This document shows, piece after piece, positions 1 through 11,344 of a stretch of 64,000 bases of DNA. A program made the position numbers and the translations under genes. Source of the stretch: Metallyticus violacea (Eukaryota; Arthropoda; Insecta; Mantodea; Metallyticidae). Within the stretch, counting starts at the first letter, position 1. Each line of letters begins with the position of its first letter. The notes under the pieces were generated by a model, which saw only the letters and a list, made by a program, of their open reading frames with translations, made no database searches and was not told the DNA's origin. Location of the stretch: positions 83,664,001 through 83,728,000 of the forward strand of contig CM060835.1 in NCBI GenBank assembly GCA_030762175.1. The letters run 5' to 3'.

Positions 1-240
1 ATTTGCCTCCCAACGTGGTGCCACAAACAACAGGGGCCGACACTAAACCACTTCATAATTGACATCCAATGTGGGGCCACTTGGCGTCGACAACAAGTCG
101 TTTCAAATGTCGAATTTATAGATTTTTTTAAAAAATGGAATGTTTCATTTTATTGACAGCATAAAGAACGAAGTCTCGCATCGAACTGTAAAAGCATTGG
201 CATCAATGTTACATTCTTTATAATCTATATAATTAATTCA
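1..240. other. Unassigned AT-rich sequence
   Basis: No coding frame, RNA gene or recognisable repeat was seen before the SINE-B copy that begins near 241. Confidence 0.5.
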
Positions 241-800
241 AGTATTTAACAATGTTAATCGTCCATTTTACTACGGTGTCTTATGGCAGTGGATTTTTTT
301 TTTTTTTTTTTTTGGTTCATTTTCGGACGCTCTTTAATATCTCGGGTCACCAGCGTGCCTTCAATTCAGGACATGAAACGGCCGACAAATTTTGCTCAAG
401 GGCCTCTTCTTTCACGCCTGAGGTTCTTTTTCGTGCCGTAAATGTACGACACGGGACCCATGGCTTTACTTCCCTTCAGAAGGAACCACACTTAGGATTT
501 TTACGCCCAAAAAAACCCATCGTCCTGGCCGGGATCGAACCCGCGAACTTGTTTTTAGGAGGCTGGTTAGTATGATTACCACTACACGACCAGGACCGAC
601 ATAGAGGACAGTGATAAAACATGAGATGAAATAAATTGAGAAAAAAAAATTGGGAGAGGGAGAAGAAGCGTTCCAGACCTAAGTTTAGGTTATCTCCTCG
701 ACATTTGTCATTGATGAGAACTGAGGAAAACTTGGGAAAAAACTGGCGAGATTCGAACCTCAGATCTTCAGGTTCCTGCCTTAGCGATTATTCTGTGTCA
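241..800 (-). mobile_element. SINE-B copy interrupted by a SINE-A
   Basis: Two flanks of one old SINE-B are visible. The left flank (about 241-293) matches the 3' body (gtatttaac...ttttactac...gcagtgga) seen at 24685-24730 and 48494-48540. The right flank (601-800) continues the same body (aggacagtgataaaacatga, then a poly-T-like run, gttccagacctaagtttagg, gaactgaggaaaac) and ends in a degraded tRNA-like head with B box gagattcgaacctc near 741. A SINE-A occupies the gap. The outer copy is too diverged for a clear target duplication. Confidence 0.7.
294..600 (-). mobile_element. SINE-A, tRNA-derived, nested
   Basis: The element lies in reverse. Its tRNA-like head is at 530-600, where the reverse complement holds an A-box-like gtgtagtggtaatcatact and a B box gggttcgatccc. 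The shared body (cgtgaaacggcc-type, ggcctcttctttca, cgtgccgtaaatgtacgaca) lies in the middle and the poly(A) tail is the T run at 295-315. The short flanks agtgga/agagga may be a worn target duplication. It interrupts a SINE-B. No functional tRNA is expected because anticodon-arm pairing is lost. Confidence 0.85.
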
Positions 801-2224
801 TTATGAAAATGTCAGATATTTTAATTTTATGTTAGATCTGGAATGGTTACGATAAGATAAAAACTGGTTTGTGTAAAAATTGAAATTGTCGACAAGAGAC
901 TATTAGTGTATAAAAGCTCTTGTCCAGAGCATGATTGGTCTTGAATTGATATAATTTCAAATAGATTGAAATCGAGACCTTTGGTGTCTATTCCGTGGAG
1001 ACCTGTATCTGACAGGATAGCGTTTGAATACTCAAAGCGCCACTATCGAACTTTTAAATAAATACAAATTATAGTTAGTAATTATTCAATCATTTAAAAA
1101 CTAAATCTTAACACTTGAAACATCATTTTAAATATGCACCATGCAGGGGACTGAAATTTTTAACTTATACTCTATTTCTAACAAAACTTACAAGCATGCC
1201 TGAACACATCTTCCAGATTAACGAAAAATATTGTTGAAAATAAAGGGACAGTAAAACTATGCTGCAATTCATGATAGTGAAGAAAAGGGAAAAATAAAAT
1301 GTAATCGTGCAGAACTTTGTTATTTAGTAAATATTGCATAAAGTGCATTGAGGCTTTATAAACAAATTACGTATGACAAATAATGTTAATTTGTTGTTAT
1401 AGATTAAAACGTATATAAATTAATTGCTCTTCTACTGTACACCTTAAGTTTTGGGAAATGATCCTGTTTTGATGTTCTTCGGTTCAAAGATGTGCAAATA
1501 GTAACAAAAAAATTTCTTTTTTAGATAGTTCATACTGAAAATATTCCTTTATCACAAGGCGCTCCAACTAAAATGCCTTTTATAACACCCAGGTTTCCAA
1601 CTTTGATTTAATACTAATTACATGCTTTATAATAAGTTATATATGTTCCTCGTGAAGATTTTGGAATTAGATCATAATAAATTACTGATTTGTAAGATTT
1701 ATTTGCATAAGTAACCACGTTGGTAACCCTGGAACCATGCTGGACTGAAAAAAAAAGCATTAGTAGCTGTTGCGTATACTCAAGTGTAAGGTTCACACTG
1801 CATCCTTTCAGCGCGAGAAAATTTAGTAGGAAACATAAAGAAAATATAATGAAACATGCTTTTAGTGAACAAATATGTTTCAAAGTCACTAAATACACCG
1901 TTGCAATGTTGGTAACATTATCCAAGGATGTAGGTAGTAAACATTCCTTCCTTCTAGTGAGAAATATGCAGACTATTTCATTAAAACAAGGAACATTTTG
2001 AAATGACTGAAATAAATATAATTAAAAGTAATTATTTATTTATAAATATTAAGAGATGTCTAAAAAGTGTGTTAAAATTAAGTTTATTTCATGAGACACT
2101 ATTTCACAAGCAGCCTATACACAAAATAAAATGCTACTTTTAACACTTTTATCAAAAATAACCAATTCAACGTCTAATAGATAGCAAGAAAGAATTACAA
2201 CTTCGATGCAATGAAGACAAATAT
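801..2224. other. No recognisable feature
   Basis: AT-rich sequence with only short open frames on both strands (for example 1614-1925 minus and 1720-2001 plus, which overlap each other). None resembles a known domain and none shows a codon-usage shift. I see nothing else here. Confidence 0.5.
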
Positions 2225-2530
2225 TTTATACGAGTTGTTGTTGATGTGTCTTTAACATATCAGGTCATCGGTGTCCCAATGTATTCAGGGCGTGAAACGG
2301 CCTACAATTTTTTCTCAAAGGCCTCTTCTTTAGGGCTTGAGGTTCTTTTTCGTGCCGTAAATGTACGACAAGGGACCCACGGCTTTACTTCCCTTCCGAA
2401 GGAAGCCATGCTTAGGATTTTTACGCCCGAAAAAAAATCCATCGATCCTGGCCGGGTTTGAACCCGCGATTTTGGGTTTAGGAGGCAAATATGGTAGCCA
2501 TTACACCACCAGTACCGACTTTATACGAGT
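2225..2530 (-). mobile_element. SINE-A with 11-bp target duplication
   Basis: The 11-mer tttatacgagt occurs at 2225-2235 and again at 2520-2530, bracketing a reverse-oriented SINE-A (2236-2519). The tRNA-like head is at 2445-2519 (reverse-strand B box cgggttcaaaccc, A-box-like gtgtaatggctaccata). The body carries the family's cgtgaaacggcc, ggcctcttcttt and cgtgccgtaaatgtacgaca blocks. The duplication is direct evidence of target-primed insertion of the whole unit. The short frame at 2246-2461 is only the SINE body read through. Confidence 0.93.
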
Positions 2531-3320
2531 GTTTCAGTAGTACACGAGTATAGCGTAACGAATTAAAAACAATAAAACACTCCCAGCTTAAATATATTTT
2601 TATTTAAAGATAAAAATTCAGCATCACAATAACGTGTTTAATAAATGTATTAGTTAATTAATCGCATTTCACAGTAAGTTGGTCATCTATCTCACTTACG
2701 GAATACTAACGCTTCTAACTAATGGGCGAGGGAACTAAAAATGAGACAAGAATCACATTTGCTTGAAGAGGGTTACTGGAAAGTATCTGGATGTAAGTCA
2801 TTAATTTGGCATGAAGCTGTGATGTTAGCGAACTTCCAAGTTAATGTGGAACTGGGGTGTGCGGCGATTCATCATCGTCCAACTCCCGGGGTGTCTTCCA
2901 TTCTTGTCTCTGTCACAAGTCTGCAGCGGTGGCCTACGGTTTTTGTAGAGTAGGAAATGCAATTTATGAAATTGATGAAGTCACTTCCGAGGACTAAGTT
3001 GTCAGAAAGTATCAAAATGTATAACAAAAGTAGTCTCTTGTTTTTAATTTAATCTTTCTTATCCATTTCTTCTAGTTACTTAAATAAATAAAGGCTGACT
3101 TTAAGTATTAACATTTTGTAAAGCTTTCGACTGCCCCGTTGTGACTATAAGACGGTCCTTCGCACACTGTAATCAGTTTACAAATTAATAATTAGTTTTT
3201 ATACATTATGTTATATAAACATAAAATAAATTAAAATATTGCACACAAACTCTTAAACCTAGTAGCTATATAAAGTAGTATTAGCTGATTTTTATTTTTT
3301 ACTTTATTGTTCATATTATA
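2531..3320. other. Unassigned; one unrecognised open frame
   Basis: A 70-codon frame at 2741-2953 (+) sits in slightly GC-richer sequence than its surroundings and starts with a plain ATG. I recognise no domain, membrane segment or splice context that would make it a gene. The rest is AT-rich and featureless. Confidence 0.35.
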
Positions 3321-3479
3321 CATGGTGGCCCTAGGACGGTTTTCAGAACCTTCTTGTCACTCTTTGGGACACTTGTATAGAATTAAATGAAAATACTTTT
3401 TCAAGGAACAAATAACACGGTGCAATTTATAAGTTGAACTTTTTAAAAAAGTCACGTTTTTTTATTTTTTAAAAATAAA

Positions 3480-4730
3480 TGACCAATGGAATATGACGGT
3501 TTTTAGAACGCTGCCGTTTCTAGTGATTTTGTGTTACAGTTATGATATTGGTTGTTATATAACCGTCCAAGTATGCAATTTATTCAGTCCGTTTAGTAAA
3601 CAATAGTGTGGATAAATAGACGTTTGAAAAACATGTATTTGTTGTTGTTATTGAATCTAAGTCGGTCTCCACGTTCAGAGAAGATTTAGGGTAGAATTTA
3701 CTGTGCCACGTCATGGAAGAACCCCGTCCCGTAACACCTGCAATGGGTGAATAAATTCATTGCCACGTGCAGTGTTCATGATAAGTAGGTTGGTAGTACG
3801 CGCAGAGTACATGCGCATGAAAATATTGCAAGAGTAAGAGAAGCAATGGATAGAAGTCTAACCTGCTCTGCTAGGCGTCATTCAATTGCTTTGAATCTGT
3901 CGCGAACAAGCGTTCACCGTATCCTTCACAATGACCTAAACTTCCATTCATACGAAATTCAAATTGTTCATCTACTTAAAGACAGTGACAAAGCTGCTCG
4001 TTTGGCATTTTGTAGGCAGTTCCTTCCAATGTTAGATGGGATCCAGATATTCTGAACACCCAGGTTATGTCAGAAGAGGCTCATTTCCATCTGTTCGTAA
4101 ATAAACAGAACTTTCACTACTGGAGTTAACGAACGACGCATGCAAGTGTATGAACAAGCATTGCATTCAAAGAAACTAATAGTGTGGTGTGGTGTGGCGC
4201 ATCTGCCGTTGGAATCGTCGGCCCATACTTTTTGAAGGAAGAAACCGTACTGTGACCGTCAACGCACAGCGATATACAGAAATACTGCCTACACCGGACT
4301 TTCAGATGGAATATAATGATGAAACTGAGTTTTGGTTCCAGCAGGACTGCACCACAGCTCACATCGCTCCTGAAACAATGAACACTGCGGATCATGTTTT
4401 CTGGACGCATAATTTCTCGATTTACTGATGTTGCCTGGCCATCTCCAGATCTGATGGCAGTGACTACTTTTTATAGGGATACTTGAAAATTGAAGTGTAC
4501 TGCGACAGGCCACGGACCATCATGCAGTTAAAAGAAAACATATCTCGTAAAATTAGCGACATTTTAATGTTTTATTGCAGCAAGATATGGTGAACTTCCA
4601 GAGTTGATTACTTAAATGTGTTTGTTGTCATGGAGCTCACTTATTAAAAAATAATTTCAGATTAATGAATTGCATTGTGCAATTCGTCCCTCAAGAAGAA
4701 GATGAAAACCGCCATATTCCATTGGGTCAC
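3480..4730 (+). mobile_element. Dead Tc1/mariner-superfamily transposon
   Basis: Terminal inverted repeats are visible. The left end, tgaccaatggaatatgacgg at about 3480, matches the reverse complement of the right end (tgacccaatggaatatggcgg, 4710-4730), giving a 1.25-kb unit around a broken transposase. A second, related end-like stretch (ggacggttttcagaaccttc, about 3334) lies 150 bp further left. It may be a neighbouring relic or a duplicated end. Confidence 0.75.
3830..4600 (+). pseudogene. Transposase relic, Tc1/mariner (IS630-like) superfamily
   Basis: Fragments in several frames line up in order. RRHSIALNLSRTSVHRIL (about 3870-3935) is the helix-turn-helix end. DSDKAARLAFCRQFL follows, then SEEAHFHL near 4066-4090 at the first catalytic site. 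Next come VVWCG (about 4180), GIVGPYF (about 4208), the second catalytic region near 4335-4365 (QQDCTTAHIA) and DVAWPSPDL (about 4429-4455) at the third. At the first site the residue expected to be the catalytic Asp reads Glu (SEEAHF). With frameshifts and stops throughout, this copy cannot be active. The order of motifs is solid; the exact subfamily is inferred. Confidence 0.85.
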
Positions 4731-5145
4731 TCTTACATTATCTGCTTGATATAAATTTTTGCAAATAATAATTCATACCTAACTAATTACTTGTGTATAG
4801 TTACTGAAAGCCAGTAACTTGACATTTAAAGTTACATTACTAAAACTAATACTACGTCAACAGTTCATATATGCTCTAATCTTCCACAATTATTTGCTTT
4901 ATTTTGAAATATTATTCTTGCCCTAATTTACTAAACTTTTGATCATACTTCGACCACAAGTATGGAATTGTAAACTAATGTATGCTGGTATTCAAACCTC
5001 TCCTCAACGGGGAACACGATGTTGAACACCGTCATCGGGAAAAGTTATCTGTCCTTCAGGATGTCTACTAATGTCTTCACTTTTCTTCTCTTCTTCTTAC
5101 TAATTGCCTGATTTCTGTCATATCCATATGCTCTACGTTCTCATC
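4731..5145. other. No recognisable feature
   Basis: AT-rich sequence without a supportable frame or repeat. Confidence 0.45.
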
Positions 5146-5151
5146 TTATTA

Positions 5152-5200
5152 GATTAATCGATCCATCGATCGATTAATCCAATTGAATTGATCGATCTTT
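5152..5200. repeat. ATCGAT-rich palindrome cluster
   Basis: attaatcgat and its exact reverse complement atcgattaat are separated by 6 bp (ccatcg), followed by a further partial inverted copy (aattgatcgatc). The whole can fold into a short cruciform. No function can be assigned. Confidence 0.6.
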
Positions 5201-6377
5201 TCTTCTTTTTTATACAGTAAAGCCTCAGTTGTCCGCAACAATCAATTGGATTTTAAATACAGTGATGCACTTTTAAACTTGCGGCCGCTTACTCGCTGCA
5301 CCACAACACTTCATCTTTTTAAAAGTTGGATACCACAAATAAAATAAAATACCTGGCCTGTTTCTATAAAATAGTGGGAGTATTGCACATTTTCGTACTA
5401 CACACACACAATCTACATCTTCTCGCCTTGCAGATTCTTTAGAAATGTGTACATGCTGTGCTGGACGTTTCAGGAATTCTTGAATGAAGACTCTATTTCA
5501 TCATCAATTTCTCCTGTGAGTACGAGACATCATCGTTTCCTCTTAACATCTCTTGAAAGAACCTGTTTGATTAAACTTCATCGCTAAATCTCTTATTGTT
5601 GTTTTAATGGAACTGGGCGGTTAAAAAGTCACATGCCTACGCAGTTAATATCTAACCATTGTACAACACAACTCACTCTTGTACTACCCGAATGACGGGT
5701 GGCTCCAGACTCATCTGCCTATTGCTCGCAACTACATGTGAATGGAGAGCAATTCCGTCAATTACACCAAGTGAGGGGATGGGATCTCGTCTTTAAACGA
5801 CTGTTTTGCGTATGAATGGTTTTAAATGTAACTTAAAGTGAGAAAAGTAAAAAATAACTGCAGTCCTATTGAAATAAAAAATAGGAAACATTCAACAATT
5901 TCTGAGCCAAAAAAAAAAAAAAACCAACAACAACAACAAAAAACTCTCTGTTTTTTGCTTCATTGCATAGGATATTTTAATTTTGCTTTTTTTAAAATTG
6001 AGTCACATATTAGTAATTCTAGTGCCCTTTTGCACTGGCAATAGATGTCTATGGTACTCTGCCGTTAATGTAATAATTGATCCATTTCACCGCTATATGT
6101 GACGTCACTCTCATTAAAGAAATATTTTGCATAAAGTAATAGAGTTTCTAGTAAGACTTAATATTATTAAATAATGCTTAAATTCACAACCACAGTGCTT
6201 ATAACTAAAATTAACATTTCCCTCGCTTCATAAAGTGAATGAATATAATCACTTATTCGCTGTTACAAAATAGTTCATAAATTCACAGCATTCGATTCTC
6301 AGTACAAGCAATAAATATTTTGATAGATGAAACATAACACTATCAACTGCTTTCAAACCAATTTCCACATCGAATTA
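5201..6377. other. Unassigned; simple A/CAA tract
   Basis: Contains a NotI-type octamer gcggccgc at 5281-5288, unusual in such AT-rich DNA, and an A13 run followed by caacaacaac near 5910-5940. The 68-codon frame at 5838-6044 runs through this tract and is not believable as a gene. Nothing else was seen. Confidence 0.45.
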
Positions 6378-6379
6378 TA

Positions 6380-7648
6380 CAAGGAGTGTTCTAAAAGTTC
6401 TCCGCCTGACCAAAAAACAAAAGATTTAAGAGAATGTTTTTTTCTTCAACACAGTCACCTTGTAAACCATTACGTTTAGTCCAATGACTTTCCAACTTTT
6501 TAATACCCCCAGTAAAATAAGTTTGTTCAACTGTGAAAAATAAGCCTCCGTCTCAACCTCATCATGTATTGTGAATCTTCATCCATTCAACAATTTCTTC
6601 AGGTTTGGAAACAAAAAGTCACTTCTGGGAGTTAAATCCGGCCAATATGGCGCATGTGCAAGCACTTGAAAAGGGGGGGGGGTCGTGTAGTATTTTAGAA
6701 ACAATTCTAGAGTGAGTGAAGACGCATTATCGTGATGAAAGAGAACTTTCTTTTTCTCAAGGCGTGAATGTTTAGCCTGAATAGCATTCTTTAGTTGGTC
6801 CAGTAGTGAAACAATGCTTTCCAGTGATGATTCTGTCCTTCTGGAGGTAATCTAGGAGCACCACACCAAAAAATTCCAGAAAACCGTAGCTTGACTTTTC
6901 CTTCAGATTTAGCTTTAGCATTTTAGCTTACTTTGGTACACTTTCACCTGTTGCCACCCACTGTTTAAACTGTTCTTTCGTCTCTGGCGTGTAGTGATGA
7001 ACTCATGTTTCATATATTGTTGTGAAACGTCGAAGAAACTCATTTTAATTTGGTTCAAACAAATCTAAACACTCTTGTCAAATGTTCACTCGAATGCGTT
7101 TTTGGTCCATCGCGGTACCCATCGAGCGGAAAATTTTCTTATGCCCAAACTTCTTTTAAAATGTAGTGGACACGACCTATCGAGACCTTTGCAATGACAG
7201 CCAACTCGCGTACCTTCAATAGGCGATATTTAGTATGCCATTGTGAATTTTTGTCACAACCTCGTCGGTGGTAGCAGTTTTGGGACTTTCTGAGCGCTCA
7301 TCATCTTGAATGAATGTACGACCACGCTTAAATTCAGCAATCGACTTTTTAACCGTCGAAAACGAAGGGGAAGAATGTTTTAGTTTGGAATCTGACTGCT
7401 TTTGTATTTCTGTTGGAGTTAAACCTTTCAAATTGAATTATCACAGCTCATATTTCAGTTTTGTCCTTTTTGCAGAAATGTGTTAACATTAGTTTGTTTA
7501 CAAGATCATCACAAACAACTGACTACATTTACGCGTCTGAAAAGTTACAGAACGTCATCTAAATGATGGTATTTGAAAAGTATCATCGTAATTTGGCCAT
7601 TTTGACGACATCTCTTAGTCAAGTCGGGAACATCTAGAACACTCCTCG
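6380..7648 (-). mobile_element. Mariner element, complete but decayed (family M1)
   Basis: The ends are inverted repeats: caaggagtgttctaaaagtt at 6380 and, in reverse complement, cgaggagtgttctagatgtt ending at 7648. The copy is flanked by TA on both sides (6378-6379 and 7649-7650), the standard mariner target duplication. Length is 1,269 bp, normal for the family. It belongs with the copy at 60969-62124: both share the 5' leader (gacgcgtaa, tgtagtca, aactgaaatat) and the start of the protein. Confidence 0.93.
6440..7445 (-). pseudogene. Mariner transposase relic
   Basis: Reading the minus strand, the N-terminal helix-turn-helix part is open at 7216-7431 (KGLTPTEIQKQ, later DDERSESPKT, the usual linker). 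Further on, HHYTPETKEQFKQWVATGE (about 6950-7010) marks the region just after the first catalytic Asp, HHDNASS (about 6720-6740) holds the second, and PYWPDLTP then DFLFPNLK (about 6600-6650) surrounds the third. Stops and frameshifts separate these pieces, and the phrase before HHYTPE lacks a clean DET. The protein would have cut and joined DNA at TA sites; this copy cannot. Confidence 0.88.
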
Positions 7649-7650
7649 TA

Positions 7651-9190
7651 CTTTGCTCTTAGCACTGACGACCATATCACATTCTCATAGCACAAAACGC
7701 GATACTTTCCCAAGCTAACACCGATAATAAGGACTCAGCTTAGGCAGTAAGGCCTTTAGGATATCACATTATCTGCATGTAATGTCACTATCTTGGTTAA
7801 TACAACTATAAAAGAAAAAATATGAAAAAAAAATTATACTGGTAAAATTATTACCGGTTATAACTAAAATGAACACTCTCTCCCTAGAGATAACCTAACC
7901 CCAAACATAAACGTAAAAAATCTGTCACTTAAACCTGGCCTTCGAGTTTCGTTTTTAAGCAATTCGATGCAAAGAAATTGTGGTACACAAAATTATGTAA
8001 GTTATGGCCTCACAACCAAATGCCTGTGCCAGATTTCGATAAATACCATGCATCCCATTGAACTTACTTAAGCGGATCAATAACGCCGGTATTTGTTAGG
8101 TTGCTGGTCGGCATTTGCGCTATGGCTAGCAGACAATGGACTGGAACACATGGTATATCTTTATTTCGGCGTGTTAAAGTAAAAATACTGGTTTCTACTT
8201 TATTCGAAATTTTGCCTAGTCTGTCTTTAATATTGTCAGGTTTTACGTATTCAAATTCTTCAAGTTATATTTAGGTGTAGCTTAGTTTCGCTGTTTCGAA
8301 AGTTCTTAGATCACATGTGGTTATTATAATTTGAATTTTATGCATTATATTACAGTTATACTACGTGATAATAGCAGGGACTTCTTATTTAAGCTTTCAT
8401 CTAGTATTTGCGTTCTAAAGGTAAGTGTTGCTAATTTTAAAATAACTACATTTAGAATATGCCTGCTGTACTTTTCTTTTCAATTCTTTGTAATATTCCA
8501 GTTGATGCCAGACAAGTTTTCAAGAGGGAGAGTGAGGGAGGTTATGGCCGGGAATAGGTAGTTTTCAATTAGGGAGAAGAGTGTTACCAACTTTTTATGA
8601 TTTATTACACAATGAATAAAGTCAATTTACATGTAAATGGTTCAAATTTACATAGCTCTGAACCTTGCACTCAACAACGTAATTTAATTACTCTGCAAAT
8701 ATTTACACAGTTCACCATATTGATATAATCTTAAAATGTTAAATCAGCATTTTTATTTACAAGCAAAGCACTTAGTAACTCTCAATTAAAACTCTTTCCC
8801 AAGAACATTAGTGCTAGCCTGCTTTAACATGAACATAAAAAATACAAAGCGACCGCAATCACAACAAAAGTAACCAAGTACTTAAAATGCCATTAAAAGC
8901 TTACAAAGCTCTGTACTACCTCGGGTATTGAGCCAGGCTAGCAGAGGAGTAGCGGTCCTAGAAATTTGTAAAAATCAATTAAACGTGTCTAACTCTCTGC
9001 GAACAAACAATAGCAGGAGAACGGCCCCCGCTAGAAAAAATGATGACATTTTGTTCTATAAATTACTTAGCTTAGTAGTGGGTGTATCTTTATTATTATA
9101 AAATCTATATACACATTACAAATATATATTATATGCATGGGTCGTAAACAGTACATGCTTAAATATGATACACAATTAGAAAGAGGAACA
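7651..9190. other. No recognisable feature
   Basis: AT-rich sequence. The 76-codon frame at 8331-8561 has no recognisable domain. I see no repeats matching the families elsewhere in the window. Confidence 0.45.
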
Positions 9191-9216
9191 AATAATAATA
9201 ATACAAATAAAACAAT

Positions 9217-9260
<44 letters not shown>
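9191..9260. repeat. (TAA)n microsatellite
   Basis: Short AAT runs lead into an uninterrupted series of about 14 TAA units (9218-9260). The poly-Ile frame on the minus strand here is an artefact of the repeat. Confidence 0.95.
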
Positions 9261-9261
<1 letters not shown>

Positions 9262-9329
9262 CATAAAAATGGGAAGAATGATATTTACAGACATATGAAT
9301 GGAAACATATTACATTTTATTTATAATTA

Positions 9330-9960
9330 CACTAGTTCTTGCTTTCTAATCAGAAAAAAATTTCTGCTAGCTTCCCGTACTTTGACTAGGAAAATGCCCA
9401 CATTTAACCAATTAGTGTGGTTCACAAATAGGTCCCAGCACGCTAATCGACTTGTAATTGCCGTAAAAAGTTTTCTGGGAACAGCGTTTTTCACAGGTGT
9501 ACCCGGTGGGTACATTTTGCCAAAATATGTACCCATTCTTCATCCCCTCCACAAAATGGCCAGATTCTCCAACCAGGTTTCTCCCCCTTCCTTCTAACCT
9601 CCCAGTGTAAACCAGGCCATTCCTGATCTCGCCTTTCTCCCTAAAACGAGCAAATATACCTACCCAGATTAGTTTAATTTCATTGGATATGCTCAAGGAG
9701 ACTTGCGTGTTACATTCTGCATCGATTTCCTGCCTGTTGATTACCTCTAGCCTTGTTCTGACCTTCTTCCATACATTTTTATTATTTGTATCGTCTCGTT
9801 GCCATATTGAACCGTGGTCAATATCTCTGAGTCCTCTTTCCACCTCTGCAGTCCAAAACGTCTGTGTTAAATTGTGAATCTGGTGTCTAGAGCATTTAGC
9901 GCGAAGTGTGGACCGTCTCCATGCATTAGTCTAAGCCTGTATTTTACTGTCGTTATTTTA
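9330..9960 (-). other. Unrecognised frame-rich block, possibly a dead transposon gene
   Basis: The minus strand is open for 143 codons (9412-9843). It is preceded, in a nearby frame, by a coding-looking run that includes RLRLMHGDGPHFALNALDTR (about 9880-9940). The block is less AT-rich than its surroundings, and the composition (many Arg, Lys, Trp and Asn) is not that of random AT-rich DNA. I do not recognise a domain. Candidates are the C-terminal part of a non-LTR retrotransposon or a decayed host exon. No splice sites or start context decide between them. Confidence 0.3.
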
Positions 9961-11340
9961 TTATTAACCGTATCTTCAAAACAACCCCCCTCCACAGTTT
10001 GACATTCCTTTGGAGAATCCGAGTACCCTTTTCCAAAAATCGACTTAAATTTTATTTACTTGTTCAGATTTCCCCTAGCTTAATAGAAACAAGAGAGGTC
10101 AACAAAGGCCTTGGACACGAGGGTAAAAATAGTAAGAAAGGAGAAAAAAAAATTAGATATGCACGTGCAAGAATGGAAAAATATAATAAATAAATGAATC
10201 AGAAAAATCAAGACTGCCATGATGAATATGAATATTTTGTCTGCTACATACTTACGACATTTTAAGTTTTTCCTGTTGTAATGATATCATTGTTACAATT
10301 TACACCTGGAATATCTAACTGTTGTCACCATTGATTAGACATATTTATTTCAATTCTTTGAAGTAAGTATATGCTTAGATATTTAGTGACAGGGAATAGT
10401 TTTCTTAGTCTGTTACAAGGTGAACACATTATGGACACCTAGCTGTGTGTCTGGCGGCGGAAGGACAGAGGTTCCCATTGTTGGTGAAAAAAGCCATAAA
10501 ACCTTATTACATTTTTCATCCACATTCTTATGCAAGATGTATGCCTGTTCAAAAAAATATTCCGAAATAGATTTTGTGCTGAGAGTTATCTAAAACTTTA
10601 TTTAACTTGTTTAGTTCCTAACTTCAAAGCAAGCGCATTCTTCCCACTATATTTTAAACGAAGAGGTGAGTAAATCTATAATGAAAACTTGTTGGTCAAG
10701 AGAAAAGTTAAAAATATTGGAACTATCCTGTAACTGTATAACTTAAACCCGCATAGGATTCCGTCACTATATAAAATATTCTAATAATATCAAAAAATTA
10801 ATTCTTGATGTCTGATTTAGATTCAAGGGTGTGACGTATAACAATATGACGGGAAAGATAGGGAAATGTGTATTGAATTATTAAATTAGATATTTAATTT
10901 AGGGTTTAGCGTTTTGTATGTAAAATAAATGAATAATCATTTAAGATTGTTAAACGTTTTATATATTAATGGTGGTTATTTTGGAAATCACTGCCCTAGA
11001 CCAATTGGGTAAATTGCGTCTCCCTCGTTGGGATGCAGAGAGGCGCTCACGTTGGCCTATACGGACTTGTGGAAAGGACAGAAGGGGAATTTGCTAGTGA
11101 CCCCATCATGTTCCTTCCACTCATCTCACTTTGATCCCAGAGGGCGCAGTAGTTAGAGCCTGTTCCCTCCACTTCACGTGTGGAACAAAATGGGCAAGAG
11201 TAAAGTGAAAATAAACATTTTATTTAATAAATAATCTAGTATAACGTGATCTATGTAGATCTGTTCCGGGTTGTGCCAACACTGTCTGTGACGGTGGCTT
11301 CTTACATAGCAAGGAGTTGGTCAAGCTATTCTTTATAATT
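9961..11340. other. No gene seen; a GC-richer patch near 11.0-11.2 kb
   Basis: Mostly AT-rich and featureless. Bases 10990-11200 are clearly richer in G+C and could be an old repeat or a conserved non-coding piece, but they match no other part of the window. Confidence 0.4.
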
Positions 11341-11344
11341 ATGT

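Noticed and set aside
530..600. tRNA gene from SINE heads (this and the other A and B copies)
   Set aside because: Heads have A and B boxes, but the anticodon arm does not pair canonically and each is joined to the same non-tRNA body with target duplications.
2246..2461. 71-codon frame as a gene
   Set aside because: It is the SINE-A body; its phrases recur at 252-575, 40095-40277, 55635-55868 and 59813-60025.
9067..9294. Hydrophobic 75-codon membrane protein
   Set aside because: The hydrophobic run is the (TAA)n microsatellite read as poly-Ile.
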